Source: Thecamonas trahens ATCC 50062
Lineage: Eukaryota; Apusozoa; Apusomonadida; Apusomonadidae
Assembly: GCF_000142905.1 (NCBI RefSeq)
Contig: NW_013657667.1
Coordinates: forward strand, 73,722 to 137,721
DNA: 64,000 bases
Reading direction: 5' to 3'
Under the pieces are notes generated by a model. It worked only from the letters and a program-made list of their open reading frames with translations, searched no databases and was not told where the DNA came from. A program made the translations under genes and the position numbers. Positions 10,120-21,190 of the stretch are shown here, in pieces (positions within the stretch are counted from its first letter, which is position 1; each line of letters starts with the position of its first letter).

Positions 10120-13100
10120 ATGGGTGCCTCGCAGTCGACCCATGAGAACAAGCTATATGAGGCGTGTATGCGTGGGGACGTCCGTGCTATCGCTGCCCTC
10201 CTTGGCAAGGGTAGGTTGCATACCCAAGGCGCGGCGAGGCGTGGGAGACGGTCGGCGGCGATGACCTTGGCGCCGACAACAATTGATGACCGGATGGACG
10301 GATGGCCTGATGGCCGGATGGCCGGATGGACGGATGGGGCGCGCGGGGGGACTCACTGGCATGGGCGATAAGTGGGGGGGGGGGGGGGGGGTGCGGACAA
10401 CACAGGTGTCGATCCGAACGCAGCGAGAGGACCCAACACATGGTCGGCTCTTCATGCGGCTGCCTATCACGGCCCGGCCGAAGTCGTCAACTTGCTACTT
10501 GATGCTGGGGCAGACATTAATGCGCTCAATGATGACTCGCACTCGCCGCTCTACGTCGCTATCGCATCGCATCAATTCCCTTGCGCAGAGGCGCTCATTT
10601 TGCGTTCGGCTCGCGTTGTCGGCGACGCCGGGCCGCTGTGGACCAAGTGCTTCACTCTCTCATCCACACAGCCGCAGGGCAAGCCCGAGCTCGCCGAGCT
10701 CCTTCTTGCCGGCGGCGCCGACCCGAACGCGCCCAACGCCGACGGCATCCCGCCGCTTTCTGAGGCCATCGGCCGTGGCATGATCGACCTCGCCCTTGTC
10801 ATTCTCTCGTGTCCAGACACCAACGTGGCCCTTCCTGACGCCGATGGCATCACCCCACTGCACTACGCCGCGTACGCCGGCTCGGTTGAGCTCGGCCACT
10901 CGCTGCTCTCACGCGGCGCGCCGGTCGCGGCTGCTGTCTCGGACGGCGCTACTCCGGCGTTCTTTGCCGCCGAGGAGGGCCACGCCGCCTTTCTCGGCAT
11001 GCTCCTCGCGTCGTCGCCGTCGACCATCGCTCAGCGCAATGCCGCCGAATGGACGCTCCTCCATGTGGCTGCCAACACCGGTGCCGACAAGGTTGTCGAT
11101 ACCCTGCTCAAGATTGGCCTTGCCTCCTCGGCCGAGGTCTCGCTCGACATCGACGCCCGGACTGAGCACGGTACTACCCCTCTCGCCGTTGCAGCCTCCA
11201 AGGGCTTTGTCGCCATCTGCGCTAAGCTTCTCGACGCCGGCGCCGACGTCAACGCCCTCACAGACACGCATGCTTCAGCGCTGCACAAGGCCGCACTTGG
11301 TGGGCATGTCCAAGTCGGTAAGGTCCTGCTCCGCCGCGGCGTCGCCATCGACACCGCCAACGTCGACGGCTGGTCGGCGCTCCACGTCGCCGCCCATGAG
11401 AACCATCCCGACTTTACTGCCCTTCTCATCTCGCACGGCGCCGCCCTCGAGCTCGAGTCCACAACTGGTCTCACCCCACTCGACGTTGCGCTTCGCTCGG
11501 ACGCTCACGCCGCCGCTCACGCCCTCCTCGATCACGCTGCCCCCATCAGAGACCACGCGTTCCTGGCGTCCGAACTTGCAAGTGCCAACCACCTCGATCC
11601 CAGCTCTGCCCGTGCGGGCGTCCTCCAGCGCGCCGCAGATGCATGTGCCGGGGACTTGCTGCCACCGTCGGCCGATGCGGCTCCCACCCAGACATCCGAC
11701 GCGCCGGCGCCCGAGCCGGGTTCGCTCGCCGCCCGCAAGGCCGGCTCGCGCCGCAAGCGCCGGACAAAGTCGATGATGACCGACGATCAGCGGCGGACGC
11801 TGCTGTTCCTCAAGGCAGCGCGGCATGGATCGGTGGCGCGGCTGAACGCGCTCGAGTCGGCCGCCGACGTCGCGCCGCTCCTGACGGCCACCTCCAAAGC
11901 CGGCCTCTCACCGCTCTTTCTCGCCATCTCGCACGGCCACGACTCGGCGACCGCTTGGCTCCTTGCCCGCGGCGCGACGCTCAACGGAACACCGGCCGAG
12001 CGCGCTGCCGAGGCCAAGGCCACCGGCGGCGCCACCTTTTTGCACCGCGCCATTGTTCGCGGCGAGGACGCCCGCGTCGAGCTCCTGCTCGAGGCCTACA
12101 CCGACGTCGATGTTCGCGACGGCGACGGAAACACGCCCGCGCATATCGCGGCGTACATGAACAACATGGCGTATCTCGCGCTGCTCGGCGCCTCGGGCCG
12201 CGCCGATCTCGCCGCCCTCAACCACGCTGGCCAGACCCCGCTCGCTCGCGCCCTCAACTCGCTGGACACCTTCCGCTTTCTCGTCCTCAACGCGCCCGAC
12301 ACGCTCAACGTTGGTGACGTCGCTGGCCTCACCCCCGTCGCCGCCCTAGCCGCTGCCGGCGACGTCGAGAAGCTGCGCTTTGCGATTGCTGCCGGCGGCG
12401 ACGCCACCACCCGCGACGCTGCCGGCTACACCCCGCTGCACCATGTCGCGGTCCACGCGCCGCGTTCCCACGCCGCGCTCGACGTGCCGCTCGATGTCGA
12501 CTCCGACACATCAGCCGCCACCGCCGCCGTTCTGCTCGACGCCGGCGCCGACGTCGATGCCACGGCCTCGTCGGACGGCGCGTGGCCGCTGCTACTTGCT
12601 GTTTCGGCTCAAGCCGGCCCGCTCGTCAAGTTCCTCATCGCCGCCGGTGCCGATCTCTCCAAGACCACCGTGTCGGGCCGGACAGCATACGACACTGCGC
12701 TGGCAACCAACCTCGCAGTGGCAGCCATTGTCGAGGCCGGGCTGCGCAAGCACGGCCTTGCCCGGTCGCCGCCGCGCAAGAAGCCGACCGGCCATGCTGC
12801 CACCATCGCCGCTACCCAGGACCTGATGCTCGAGTTTGCGGCGTACAAAGCACGGACGGCAGCGCTCGAAGCCGAGAACACCCGGCTCCGCGCCGAGATG
12901 CGCCAGCTGCGCAAGCTTGTCCTCCGCGGCGGCGCTACAAACATCACCAAAATCGTCGTGCCCGGGACCCAGGGTGACCTCGACGCCACCATCCGCGACC
13001 TCTCGCGCAAGGGCGGCTTTTCCAGGAAGCGGCGGCGCATCCGCAAGCGGAGACGGCGTCCCATGGGTTCCGCCGCGGCCTCGACCACCAACTCGACGGC

Positions 13101-13158
13101 CAACAACTCCATCGAGACCGCCTCGGTCTCTGCCGATGACGACGATGCCACGGCGTGA
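10120..13158 (+). CDS. Ankyrin-repeat protein with N-myristoylation signal, two exons
   Basis: Exon 1 is 10120-10210 and exon 2 is 10406-13158, giving 947 residues. The splice joins GGCAAGG to GTGTCGATCC and restores a normal ankyrin loop (LLGKGVDPNA), which fixes both the intron and the start. The N-terminus MGASQS fits the N-myristoylation consensus. From about residue 10 to 800 the protein is nearly all ankyrin repeats (for example WSALHAAAYHGPAEVVNLLL), broken around residues 420-480 by a Pro/Ala-rich, Lys/Arg-rich linker. A short coiled coil (about 825-865) and a very basic RKRRRIRKRRRR segment follow near the end, which could be a nuclear signal or bind acidic lipids. This suggests a membrane-tethered scaffold. 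Partners cannot be told from sequence. Confidence 0.85.
10211..10405 (+). other. Intron of the ankyrin gene
   Basis: 195-bp phase 1 intron, GTAGGT...ACAG. It contains tandem ATGGACGG/ATGGCCGG octamers (about 10285-10338) and an 18-base G run (10374-10391) ending 14 bases before the acceptor, in place of a polypyrimidine tract. Confidence 0.85.
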
Positions 13159-13358
13159 ATGACTGCCACAAGTGGTGTGATTGCGGTGAGACGTGAATAA
13201 CAACGTAGTCTGCCGTCTGCCGTCTGCCCAACGCCCCCCCGGCACACCAGCTGTTCGCCGGCTCTCCGCCAACCCGCCGCCAACACCGACGCTAGCACCG
13301 ACGCCAGCACGCCCACGCCACCCACACTCTCCCACCCGACACCAAGTCCGTAGTAGGG

Positions 13359-14542
13359 ATGACTTCGTTGTCGCTGCCACGGTGGGAGCCCGAGTCGCTC
13401 GAGGGCGGCGCCATGGTGGAGCTGTCGCACGGGTCGACCTGGTACCGTGTACGGACCGCAGAGGAAGGTGAGGGGAGGAAGAGGAGGTGGGAATGAGCTG
13501 GGCGGGCGACTCATCGAGCGCATGCTATGTGGGGGATGTGACTACACCTGCGATCGGCGCCTACACCCGCGATCGTCGCCTACGCCCGCGACCCACGCCT
13601 TATGCTTGTGATCGACGCCTATGCCGACACCTATGCCTATGCCCGCTACCAATGCCGCTACCAATGCCGCTACCGATGCTCGTCGCGGACTTGGCTACCA
13701 ATCGAGCCGCAACTATGCAGACTTCCGGCCACCCGCTCGCCTCGGCAGACTCGATCGTCATCTTCTTCCATGGCGTCTCGTGGTTCTCGTTCTCGTTCGA
13801 CGGCCTCGCCCCTGTGGCTGCCGACCTTGTCCCGGGCGCCACTGTGGTGGTGTTTGATGGTTATGGCCGTGGTCGCTCTGCCACGCCGGACGACGTCAAC
13901 TACACACCCGAGCTGTTTGCAGACCAGGCCCGCGAGCTGCTCGAGGCTATCGGCGCCTGGGGAAAACCGGTGCATGTCATCGGCCACTCTCTCGGCGGTG
14001 GCAACGCCGCGCACTTTGCTGCTGCGCACACCGACGTCGTCGCCTCGGTCGTCCTGCTCACCCCTGCAGGCGTCGCCACGAACATCCCGTTCCTCGGCAA
14101 GCTGCTCACACTACCGTTCCTCGGCTGGGCCGTCATGTCGCTCGCCGGCCGCGCCCTCCTCCTCGACAACCTGCACAAGAAGCGCTGCAGAGACGATTTT
14201 AACGCTGCCGATGACATGCCCGAGCTCATCGACGCCATCGTCGAGCGCATGGAGTGGTGCATCGCCGAGAAGCCCGGCTGGGTCATGGCCTTCCACAACA
14301 CCATGTGTCACTACCCGATGTCCGGCGCAGCAGCCCCGTACCGTGCTCTCCAAGCTGCAGGTATCAAGACCACCGTCGTTCTCGCCGGCGCAGACTACGT
14401 CATGGACATCCCCGAGTGCCAGCGCCTCATCGTCTCTTGGGCCCCATCCGCGGCTGTCGTCGTACTCGACGGCGCGTCACACTCGATCCACATGGAGGAC
14501 GAGGATCGCGTCGTCGCCGTCCTTCGCGACCACTTTGCCTAA
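13359..14542 (+). CDS. Alpha/beta hydrolase, two exons
   Basis: Exon 1 is 13359-13467 and exon 2 is 13749-14542, 300 residues. The chosen splice gives STWYRVRTAEEDSIVIFFHG, the usual strand-turn-oxyanion order of this fold; the nearer acceptor at 13720 is out of phase. Motifs are the oxyanion FFHGVS, the nucleophile elbow VIGHSLGGGN, an acidic residue in GADYVMD and the catalytic histidine in DGASHSIHMEDEDR. A cap region with a Lys/Arg-rich helix (DNLHKKRCRDDF) lies between them. It is probably a soluble esterase, lipase or epoxide-hydrolase-like enzyme; the substrate cannot be told. Confidence 0.85.
13468..13748 (+). other. Intron of the alpha/beta hydrolase gene
   Basis: 281-bp phase 1 intron, GTGAGG...GCAG. 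The 5' end is purine-rich (GGGGAGGAAGAGGAGG). The middle carries imperfect CCTATGCC/CTACCAATGCCG repeats. Confidence 0.75.
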
Positions 14543-15342
14543 CGCCGTCTGGTACATCGCATCACAGCACATGAGTAGTTCGTCACACCAAGGGCAGGAA
14601 GTGGGGGAGGAGGGGGGAGATAATGCAAAGTGTTGCCTCGGACTCTATCGCTGCTACGTCTTTTTCGCAAACAACGTCAAACTTAAAACCGGGCAAATCA
14701 ATCTGGCACCACTCAGGAGGACCGAGTCCATCAAGAGCAACCGGCTGCAACACCGTAGCGTCGCTCTTGGAACTGATCCGCAAAATGATGCGTATGGGGA
14801 AGGAAGGGGGAAGGAGGGGGGTGGGGAGGGGAAGGGGGGAGAAAAGGCGGGCGGGAGAAAACCACACAAACAAATCCCTTACCTACATTTCCAAAGCACC
14901 CGCAAGCCGCCTTGACGCTGTGTACAACACGCGCCAATGCCTGCTTGTGTTGCCAACTGCATTCCCTGCTGTCGTTCGCTGCCGCAAGTCGCTTCTTGTC
15001 GTCTGCGCCCCAGCGCAGCCCGCCAAGCCCTGTGGCAGGCCAGCGCAAAGAAAAGTCCGCATCCATCTCGGAATCCCGCCATCCATCCCATACACCCAGG
15101 CCACGCCCGGACTCGCTCGAGCCGCGCCTGCCTGTGGGAGCAGCCCATACCCCCTCTGCACCACGAGAGGTCGTGCACAGAGGGCATGGGCGGCCGGAGC
15201 CCCAAGTGAATGGCGCTCCGAGGACTGTGTCACTTCTTGTTAAGAGAGGTGTGGCCAAGCCTCGTCCCCGCCCTCGACGTCGTCGTCGGTTCGATCGAAC
15301 CCGGGCCGTGCCTCCCAACTCTGTCGGTTTACCCGTGTCGAC
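14543..15342. other. 800-bp gap between convergent genes
   Basis: No gene is supported. From about 14620 to 14790 base composition is more balanced than in any gene here, and open frames on both strands have unusual, non-repetitive composition. A purine-only tract follows (14798-14850). The region lies between two 3' ends, so it is unlikely to be a promoter, and it is long for this compact segment. Confidence 0.4.
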
Positions 15343-17280
15343 TCAACGCTGCCGCGCCCGCTTCTTTGCCCGCGCATCGCCTCCGTCGTCGGGGCCTGGT
15401 GGCGGCGCCGCTGACGATGCGATCGACGATGTTGCTGTTGTGGCTAGCCCGCGGCGGCGCTTCCGCGACGACGACGCCGCTGCCGGGGCTGCAAGGTTGA
15501 CAGAAACAGTCTCGCGGCGCTCACGCGCAAGCGGCGCCGCAACAGGCGCGGTAGCCTCTTCGGCGGGTTTGTCCGCGGGCGCAAGAATCGGTGCAGCTCC
15601 GATCCGGAGCGACGGGTCGTTGAGCGAGAAGCGCAGCTTGGACGAGTTGGCCTGCACCGCCGCCATGCCCACCGCTCGCTCAAACGCCACATCCAGCTCG
15701 TGGTTAAGCTGCTTCTCACGCGACCGCAGCGACGGCTGGATGCCCGAAAACGCCACAGAGATCTCGCGATAGAGCTGCTTCTGCGTCTTGGCCCGCCCGG
15801 TCTCGGCATCCTTGTACAGGCTGGCACCCACGCTGCCGGTTCCAACATCCACCACCTCGTCGTTGGCCCGTCCCATCTTGGCCATGTCCTGGTTGAGCGT
15901 ACCCCGCGCCCTCAGTCGCTGCAGCGTCGCAGCCAGCCCGCCCTGTCGGCCCGCCGCCAACTGCGTGCCCTGTGCCTCGTCCTGCTCGGCAGCGGCATCA
16001 ACAACATCCATCGCGGCCGGCGCAGTCAGTGGAGCTGCAGCCGCAGCTACAGCCACTGGCTCTACGGCTGGTGCAGCTACGGTAGCTGCCACAACCGGCT
16101 TGGTCTCCGCCTCGCCCACGCTGGTCCTCTCCTCATTCTGCTGCGCCTTCTCCTCTTCCAGTGAGGCCTTGACGCGCTGAACAAACTCGGCCGTCTCGTC
16201 AAAGATGACTGCGTCCGGATCGGGCTCGCTCACCTCCATTCCGGCCTTGGCTTTGTTGTCAGCGACGACGGCACGGACAACGGCGTCGCTGCCACCGACG
16301 CTCGCACCCGGCGCGGCGGCCGCCGCCGCCAGGGCCGCCATCCGCGCTTCCAGCATTGAGCTCGCGAGGATGGCCTCTGCTGCATCATCCTCGTCCTCAT
16401 CGTCGTCGATGACGGCAACCGCTCCTCGCGGTGCAAGCTCAAAGCCCTCCGGCAACGACGCTGCCAGACCCGCTCCCTGCCCGGCAGCAGCCAGCTTGTC
16501 GGCCTCGGTCACCAGCCCGTGCTTGCGCCGCCGCCGCTTGGCCTTCTTCTCCTTCTTGGCTTTCTTTCCGCGCTTCCGGCTCCGGAACGAGCTCGCCACG
16601 CTCTTCTTCTCCGACTCGAGCGAGTACTGCATCGCCGCCGAACTGCTGCTAGCCAGCGCCCCACCGGCGCTCACCGCGTCGAGCGCAGCCTCAGCCCGGG
16701 CCGCATCGGCTTGCGCCCTCTGAAACTGAGCCTGAACAGACGCGACCGAGAAACCGGGCCCGTCGTCGTCATCGTCGTCAACCGTGTCGTACTTGGCGAG
16801 GACCGAGCCTGCAGCCGCCAGATGCGGGTTGTACTTGCCCGAGATCCGCGCCGCAGCCGCCTTCTTCAGCCGCTGCTCCTCTGCCATGGCAAGCGACTCG
16901 AGCACCGGCTCTTCCCCAGCATGCCTCACGTCGACGTCCTTTAGCGTGAGCACAACGTCTTGCCCGACCGCCAAATCCCCCAGCGCGTGTGCGACCACCG
17001 GGAGAGCGTGTCCCTCTCCGCCATCTCCAGCCTGAGCCCTTCGCCGCTTTCTCCTCTTCCTGCGACCCGAGCCACTTTCGACCCCCCCATCCCCGCCCAC
17101 CTCGGCAGCCTTGGCTCGCACCCGCGCCAACCAGCCATCATCATCATCGTCGCCATCATCACCTTGCCCGCCGCCGCCTCCGCCTTCGCCTCGGCTGCCA
17201 GCAGAGAGCGGTGCTGTGGCCAGCAGCTCACGCCGCCGCCGCGCAGCAGCCACACGCGCCATGGCCTCCTCGTCAGACAT
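15343..17280 (-). CDS. SART1: SART1/Snu66 family tri-snRNP protein
   Basis: 645 residues when started at the ATG at 17280 (MSDEEAMARVAAARRRREL). The preceding 56 in-frame codons lack any family feature and are probably 5' leader. The family signature is VLTLKDVDV followed by a charged helix and the SGKYNPHL...VLAKYD segment, as in SART1 and yeast Snu66, where the VLTLKD motif lies near the N-terminus. A basic RKRGKKAKKEKKAKRRRRK block, acidic patches and Ala/Glu-rich coils follow. The C-terminal region REISVAFSGIQPSLRSREKQ matches the conserved SART1 end (tri-snRNP binding). Its role is recruitment of U4/U6.U5 tri-snRNP to the prespliceosome. The stop converges on the hydrolase gene across 800 bp. 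Confidence 0.8.
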   Translation of the reverse strand: MSDEEAMARVAAARRRRELLATAPLSAGSRGEGGGGGGQGDDGDDDDDGWLARVRAKAAEVGGDGGVESGSGRRKRRKRRRAQAGDGGEGHALPVVAHALGDLAVGQDVVLTLKDVDVRHAGEEPVLESLAMAEEQRLKKAAAARISGKYNPHLAAAGSVLAKYDTVDDDDDDGPGFSVASVQAQFQRAQADAARAEAALDAVSAGGALASSSSAAMQYSLESEKKSVASSFRSRKRGKKAKKEKKAKRRRRKHGLVTEADKLAAAGQGAGLAASLPEGFELAPRGAVAVIDDDEDEDDAAEAILASSMLEARMAALAAAAAAPGASVGGSDAVVRAVVADNKAKAGMEVSEPDPDAVIFDETAEFVQRVKASLEEEKAQQNEERTSVGEAETKPVVAATVAAPAVEPVAVAAAAAPLTAPAAMDVVDAAAEQDEAQGTQLAAGRQGGLAATLQRLRARGTLNQDMAKMGRANDEVVDVGTGSVGASLYKDAETGRAKTQKQLYREISVAFSGIQPSLRSREKQLNHELDVAFERAVGMAAVQANSSKLRFSLNDPSLRIGAAPILAPADKPAEEATAPVAAPLARERRETVSVNLAAPAAASSSRKRRRGLATTATSSIASSAAPPPGPDDGGDARAKKRARQR

Positions 17281-17507
17281 ACGCTCTGCTCTGGCTCGCC
17301 TGGAGTGGGGTGGCTGCTCGTTGCGGTTGACGTCGCTCTCGGTCCGTCTCCCTCCGCCATAGTCGTGCCGCTCGTCGGCTCGCTGCTTGCTGGTCCGCTC
17401 AAGCCGCCCAAGTCGCACTACCAGGCGGAATGGTCGCCATGCGCACATCGCGACGCATCTGAGCCAAATAACGCATGCGCCGGTACTTGGTCTTTAACCT
17501 GCACTGC

Positions 17508-18589
17508 CTACAGACGCGATTGGGTGCTGGCCTCGGCAGACGGCATGACGATGACAAGCTTGCCGCGGGCTTGGCCGGCGGCCAGGCGGGTAAAGCCAGT
17601 TCGGACCGCAGTGATGTCGTCAAAGTCGTAGAGACCACCCACGAGTGGCGAGATCTTGCCGGCATCGGCCCAGGCGGACATGGTGGAGATCATGTCAGCC
17701 GCAAGATCCGGATGGAGTGCCATAGATGCGCCGGCGCGGACGCCGACCGCCGACACGCCCTTGACCAGCAAGAGGTTGGCCTTGAAGGCCGGAATGTCGC
17801 CGGATGCAAAGCCGACGACCAAGAACCGGCCCTCAGGGCAAAGGCAGCGGAGCGAGGCATGGGCAACCTCGCCGCCAACCACATCGTACACAACGTCTGC
17901 CAGCTGGCCATCATTGGCGTCCTTGACCGCATCCTTCAGCCCGCGGCGCGACGCTTGGTCGCTTCCGTAGCTGACGGCGGCGTGCGCTCCCAGCTCCAGT
18001 ACAGCCTCGGCCTTTTCCATCGACGACGCTGCCGCGATGACATGCGCGCCGACCGCCAGGCCGACCTGGATGGCGGCCGCGCCCATGCCGCCCGACGCCC
18101 CGGTGACCAGAAGTGTCTCGTCCTTGGCCAGGCCGCCGCGATGCACCAGGCCGTGGTAAGCTGTGAGGAAGCCGACACCGAGACCCGCCGCTGAGACCAT
18201 GTCCATTCTCGCCGGAATCGGGATGCACACCGCAGCCGGCGCCACCACTAGGGTGGCGAGCGTGCCCTGGACGCCCATGGCAAGCATGACCCGATCGCCG
18301 ACAGCCACATTGCGGACCTCGTCACCGATCTCGACCACAACACCGGCACCCTCGGCCCCGGCACAAACGGCGATGGCGTCGGCATCTGATACGAGTTGGT
18401 GAGGAAGAGGTTGTCGAAAAAGTTGAGCGCCGCCGCATGCATGCAGATCCGGACCTCCCACCCGCGCAGCTCGGCCTCGCCCTTGGGCCACACACCGTGC
18501 TCCAGCGCCGCGATTCCAGCCTTAGTCGTCTTGCATGGCGCCTCGAGAACTACCGCTCTCGCTCTGTCGCATGCTCCGTCTGTGGCCAT
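17508..18589 (-). CDS. NADPH:quinone oxidoreductase-like MDR protein (one-base frameshift)
   Basis: A zinc-independent medium-chain dehydrogenase/reductase. The N-terminal GroES-like part (ATG at 18589; CMHAAALNFFDNLFL, PSPFVPG) and the Rossmann part (VTGASGGMGAAAIQVGLAVG, YDVVGG) lie in different frames. They join at PFVPG/AEGAGVVVEIG, where one base is missing in the C run at 18356-18359; read through, the protein is 360 residues, normal for the family. No zinc-ligand cysteine cluster is seen. It probably reduces quinones or enals with NADPH in the cytosol. Because the break falls in a homopolymer and both sides are perfectly conserved, a sequencing undercall is more likely than a pseudogene. 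Confidence 0.8.
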
Positions 18590-18950
18590 CTTTCAACTCT
18601 GCTCGCTACAGAGTCAGGTGGCCGTGCCCGAGGCAGGGGCCAGAGCCAGGCTACGGCTCCAGAGCCGGACACAATCACAGGCTGATGCAGCGATGACACA
18701 CGTACAAACCCGCACACGTACCTCTCTCTCTCTCTCTCTCGCGTGCGCGCAACAAATGCCTGCTCGACATGGTCGCTTGATCCCGCTGTAGCGGAGATCA
18801 CCCACAAGCGCGTGTTCATTGCTCCGCAGGAGGAACTTCTTCCTCCTCCTCCCCCCCCCCCCTCGGCGGCGATCAGCTCCGATCTTGCTCCCTCGTCCAC
18901 TCTCACCTAGTCCTCATCGTCAGAGGGCGCACCCTCGTGTGCGTAGGCCG
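18590..18950. repeat. Intergenic region with (CT)n microsatellite
   Basis: Between the oxidoreductase start and the next gene's stop, both on the minus strand. A (CT) run covers about 18719-18741 and a C run lies at 18850-18861. It presumably includes the oxidoreductase promoter. No gene is supported. Confidence 0.55.
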
Positions 18951-19535
18951 TTACCAGATGACCCGCGGCGGGCGAGGCGCTTGAGGGAGGACGGGCGCGT
19001 CATCAGGCGCATCGGCCCTGTGATGCGAGGCCCAGGCCTGAGCAGCCAGGCCGGTGAGCTGAGCCGGGGCCAGACCAGCATCAACAGCAGCTTCCAGCGC
19101 GTCGACGATGCGCGACTCGAGAGCAATGGCCTTGGCAGCCTCTTCGCCTGCCGCCGCCGCGTTGCGCTGGATCTCCTCGGTCGACCGCGCCACCACCGCG
19201 CTGCGGATGGCCAGCGACAGCGCCGTTCCTGCAAGGACAATGACGCCAAAGTCTGGTGCGTGCATGGTGATGACATCGCCCCACGACCGCCCGCCCGGCG
19301 GCGGCGGCGGCGGCGGTGCCCCCGAAGGCGGCGGTGACAGCGCTGGCGGCGGCCGCGGCGGATGCAGCGCACGGCTCTCAGCCCCGGCCCCGGCCCCAGC
19401 CCGAGTCCCTGCCGCCCGGCCGCCCGCTACCTGCGGCCGTAGAAGCTCTTCACACCTAGCCAGCGCCTCTGTCAGCACCCGTCCGCAGCGCCTGGACCAC
19501 CACCGTCGTCCCACAAGTTGTCGGCTGAGTAGCAT
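18951..19535 (-). CDS. Small protein with a hydrophobic segment, unknown
   Basis: 194 residues from the ATG at 19535. An upstream in-frame ATG at 19706 would overlap the 3' end of the F-BAR gene and was not used. The N-terminus (MLLSRQLVGRRWWSRRCGR) is Arg-rich, lacks acidic residues and looks like a mitochondrial targeting helix. A Pro/Gly-rich linker follows, then one hydrophobic segment (FGVIVLAGTALSLAIRSAVV) and an Ala/Glu-rich helix. A mitochondrial single-span membrane protein is a reasonable guess. No family is recognised. Confidence 0.45.
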   Translation of the reverse strand: MLLSRQLVGRRWWSRRCGRVLTEALARCEELLRPQVAGGRAAGTRAGAGAGAESRALHPPRPPPALSPPPSGAPPPPPPPGGRSWGDVITMHAPDFGVIVLAGTALSLAIRSAVVARSTEEIQRNAAAAGEEAAKAIALESRIVDALEAAVDAGLAPAQLTGLAAQAWASHHRADAPDDAPVLPQAPRPPRVIW

Positions 19536-19645
19536 GGCTGAGCGCACGGGTGAGTCGAGTGGTGGCCGGCAAGCGCTTCGCCCAACCTCTGCGGGCGCCG
19601 GCAACTGCAAGTAGGCAACACGTTCAATTGGCACACGATGAAAAC

Positions 19646-21190
19646 TCAGGCCTGGAGGTAGTTGGACGGCACGACGCCGATAACGCCGTTGAGCTCGGCC
19701 TCCCACCAGCCCGAGTCGTCCTGGAGGAGGACGCGGAGGACGTCGCCTTCGGCAAAGGAGAGCTCGCCGTCACCCTGGGCTTCATAGTCGTAGAGGGCAG
19801 TGGCATGGACTTCGGGCTGCTCGTCACCGCCGTAGTCGTCATAGGCGCCCATGCCGCCGTCGGCGTAGCCCGAGGTGACGCCGAGGGCAGCCTCGATCTC
19901 GACCTTTTCGTTGTTGAGCGTCTCGATCTTGGCCTCACAGTCGCGGATCTGCTGCTCGACCTCGAGCTTGGCGGCGGAGCCCGGCTCGTAGCAGTCGACG
20001 AGAGTGGCGATACCCTTCTTGGTCTTGACCTCGGCCGAGACCTCGGCGTCAATGGCAGCGAGACGGTCCTCGAGCTCCTGGGGCGACATCGAGGCCACGT
20101 CCTTGCCGCGGGTCGGCCCGGGACCGGCAACGGTGGAGGTCGGGCGCGGCGCAGGGGGCCTGGCCGACATCGAGCCGCCTGAAGGCGCCGGCGACGCCGA
20201 CACCGACGACGCCTTGCCGAGCGAGGACAGGAACGCCGGCGCCTCGTACGGCAGCGACGACGGGTGTGAGGCGCCCGAGACCTCCTTGTTGACAAACATG
20301 GCAATGTCGCCCGAGGTGTCGATGGCGTCGACGGCGTCGGCCATCGTCGCCAGCGAGTTCTCCGTCCGCGGCAGCAGCTCGCGCTGGGTCGTGACGAGAG
20401 ACGCCATGGTCGACCGCAGCTGCTCGATGCGGTCGCGGTCGAGATCCTCCATCGAGGTCAGGACGCGCGGGAAGAGGTTGTCGTAAAAGTCGACCTGCAG
20501 CGCGTTGGTCGTCGTCACACCTTCGGCATACACAGCGTCGGCAGCCTCGGCCTTGGCTAGCGCCGACTCGGCCTTGCTCGACGCCTTCATCACCGCCGCA
20601 GGGTTGGCGCCCGGGTCCGAGTCGGCCTTGGCGTACGTCTCCTGTGCCTTCTGTGCAGAATCGGACGCCTTGTGTGCCGACGACCGGAGCTTGGACAGGT
20701 TCGAGTACGCAGACTGCAGGTCCTTGATCATGTGCTGGCCCTCGGACACAATGGTCTTGCGCTCCTTCTCCTTCATCTTGAGATACGCGTTGAGCGGGTC
20801 GAGTACCGCCGTCGACAGCTCGCCCGAAGCCGCCGTGTAGTTGACCGCAATGACCTCAGACTCTCGGAGCACAGCCTCAAAGGCATCACGGTTTGAGCCC
20901 TCCTCGTTGGACTTGCGCAGGTCCTTGAGCGCGCTCTTGGTCAGCTTGGACAGGCCCTTGCCGTAGTCCTCCATCAGGCCCGAGAGCTTCTTGATAAACT
21001 TGGAAGCGACCTTGAGCGTGTTGAGGCCATCGTCCGTCCTCGCCGCTACCTCGTCAAACTTGTCCTATCCCCCCACCCACCATCATCCCCAGCCACATCA
21101 TCAGCCCGTCACCACGAGAAGACCACCACCACCACCACCGCCCGCCGGTCGGCCCACGGCCCATACCACCAGTTCCGCCCACACTTCCAT
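19646..21190 (-). CDS. F-BAR/HR1/SH3 protein (CIP4/TOCA-like), two exons
   Basis: Exon 1 is 21190-21167 (eight codons, MEVWAELV) and exon 2 is 21064-19646, for 480 residues. The join gives MEVWAELVDKFDEVAART, the expected start of an F-BAR domain, which supports the tiny first exon. Residues 1-265 are the helical F-BAR (SKFIKKLSGLMEDYGKGL); 330-400 is an HR1-like antiparallel coiled coil (ELEDRLAAIDAEVSAEVKTK), a Rho-family GTPase binding fold; and 425-480 is an SH3 domain (ALYDYEAQGDGELSFAEGD, WWEAEL, VPSNYL). This order is that of CIP4/TOCA-1/FBP17, which bend membrane and recruit N-WASP to drive Arp2/3. Arp3 is encoded in the same window, but that is not evidence of linkage. Confidence 0.9.
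21065..21166 (-). other. Intron of the F-BAR gene
   Basis: 102-bp phase 0 intron, GTATGG...ATAG on the minus strand. Its 3' end is GGTGGGGGGATAG, a G run directly before the acceptor. Confidence 0.8.

Noticed and set aside
13487..13748. Open-frame extension of the alpha/beta hydrolase
   Set aside because: CCTATGCC-type repeats inside an intron; the spliced exon from 13359 gives the conserved N-terminus.
15285..15310. GGTTCGATCGAACC resembling a tRNA T-arm with an A-box-like TGGCCAAG upstream
   Set aside because: It is a perfect palindrome, and no cloverleaf with anticodon and acceptor stems can be drawn around it.
17508..18589. Quinone oxidoreductase as a pseudogene
   Set aside because: Only one break, in a homopolymer, with full conservation on both sides and the same error type as in essential genes.
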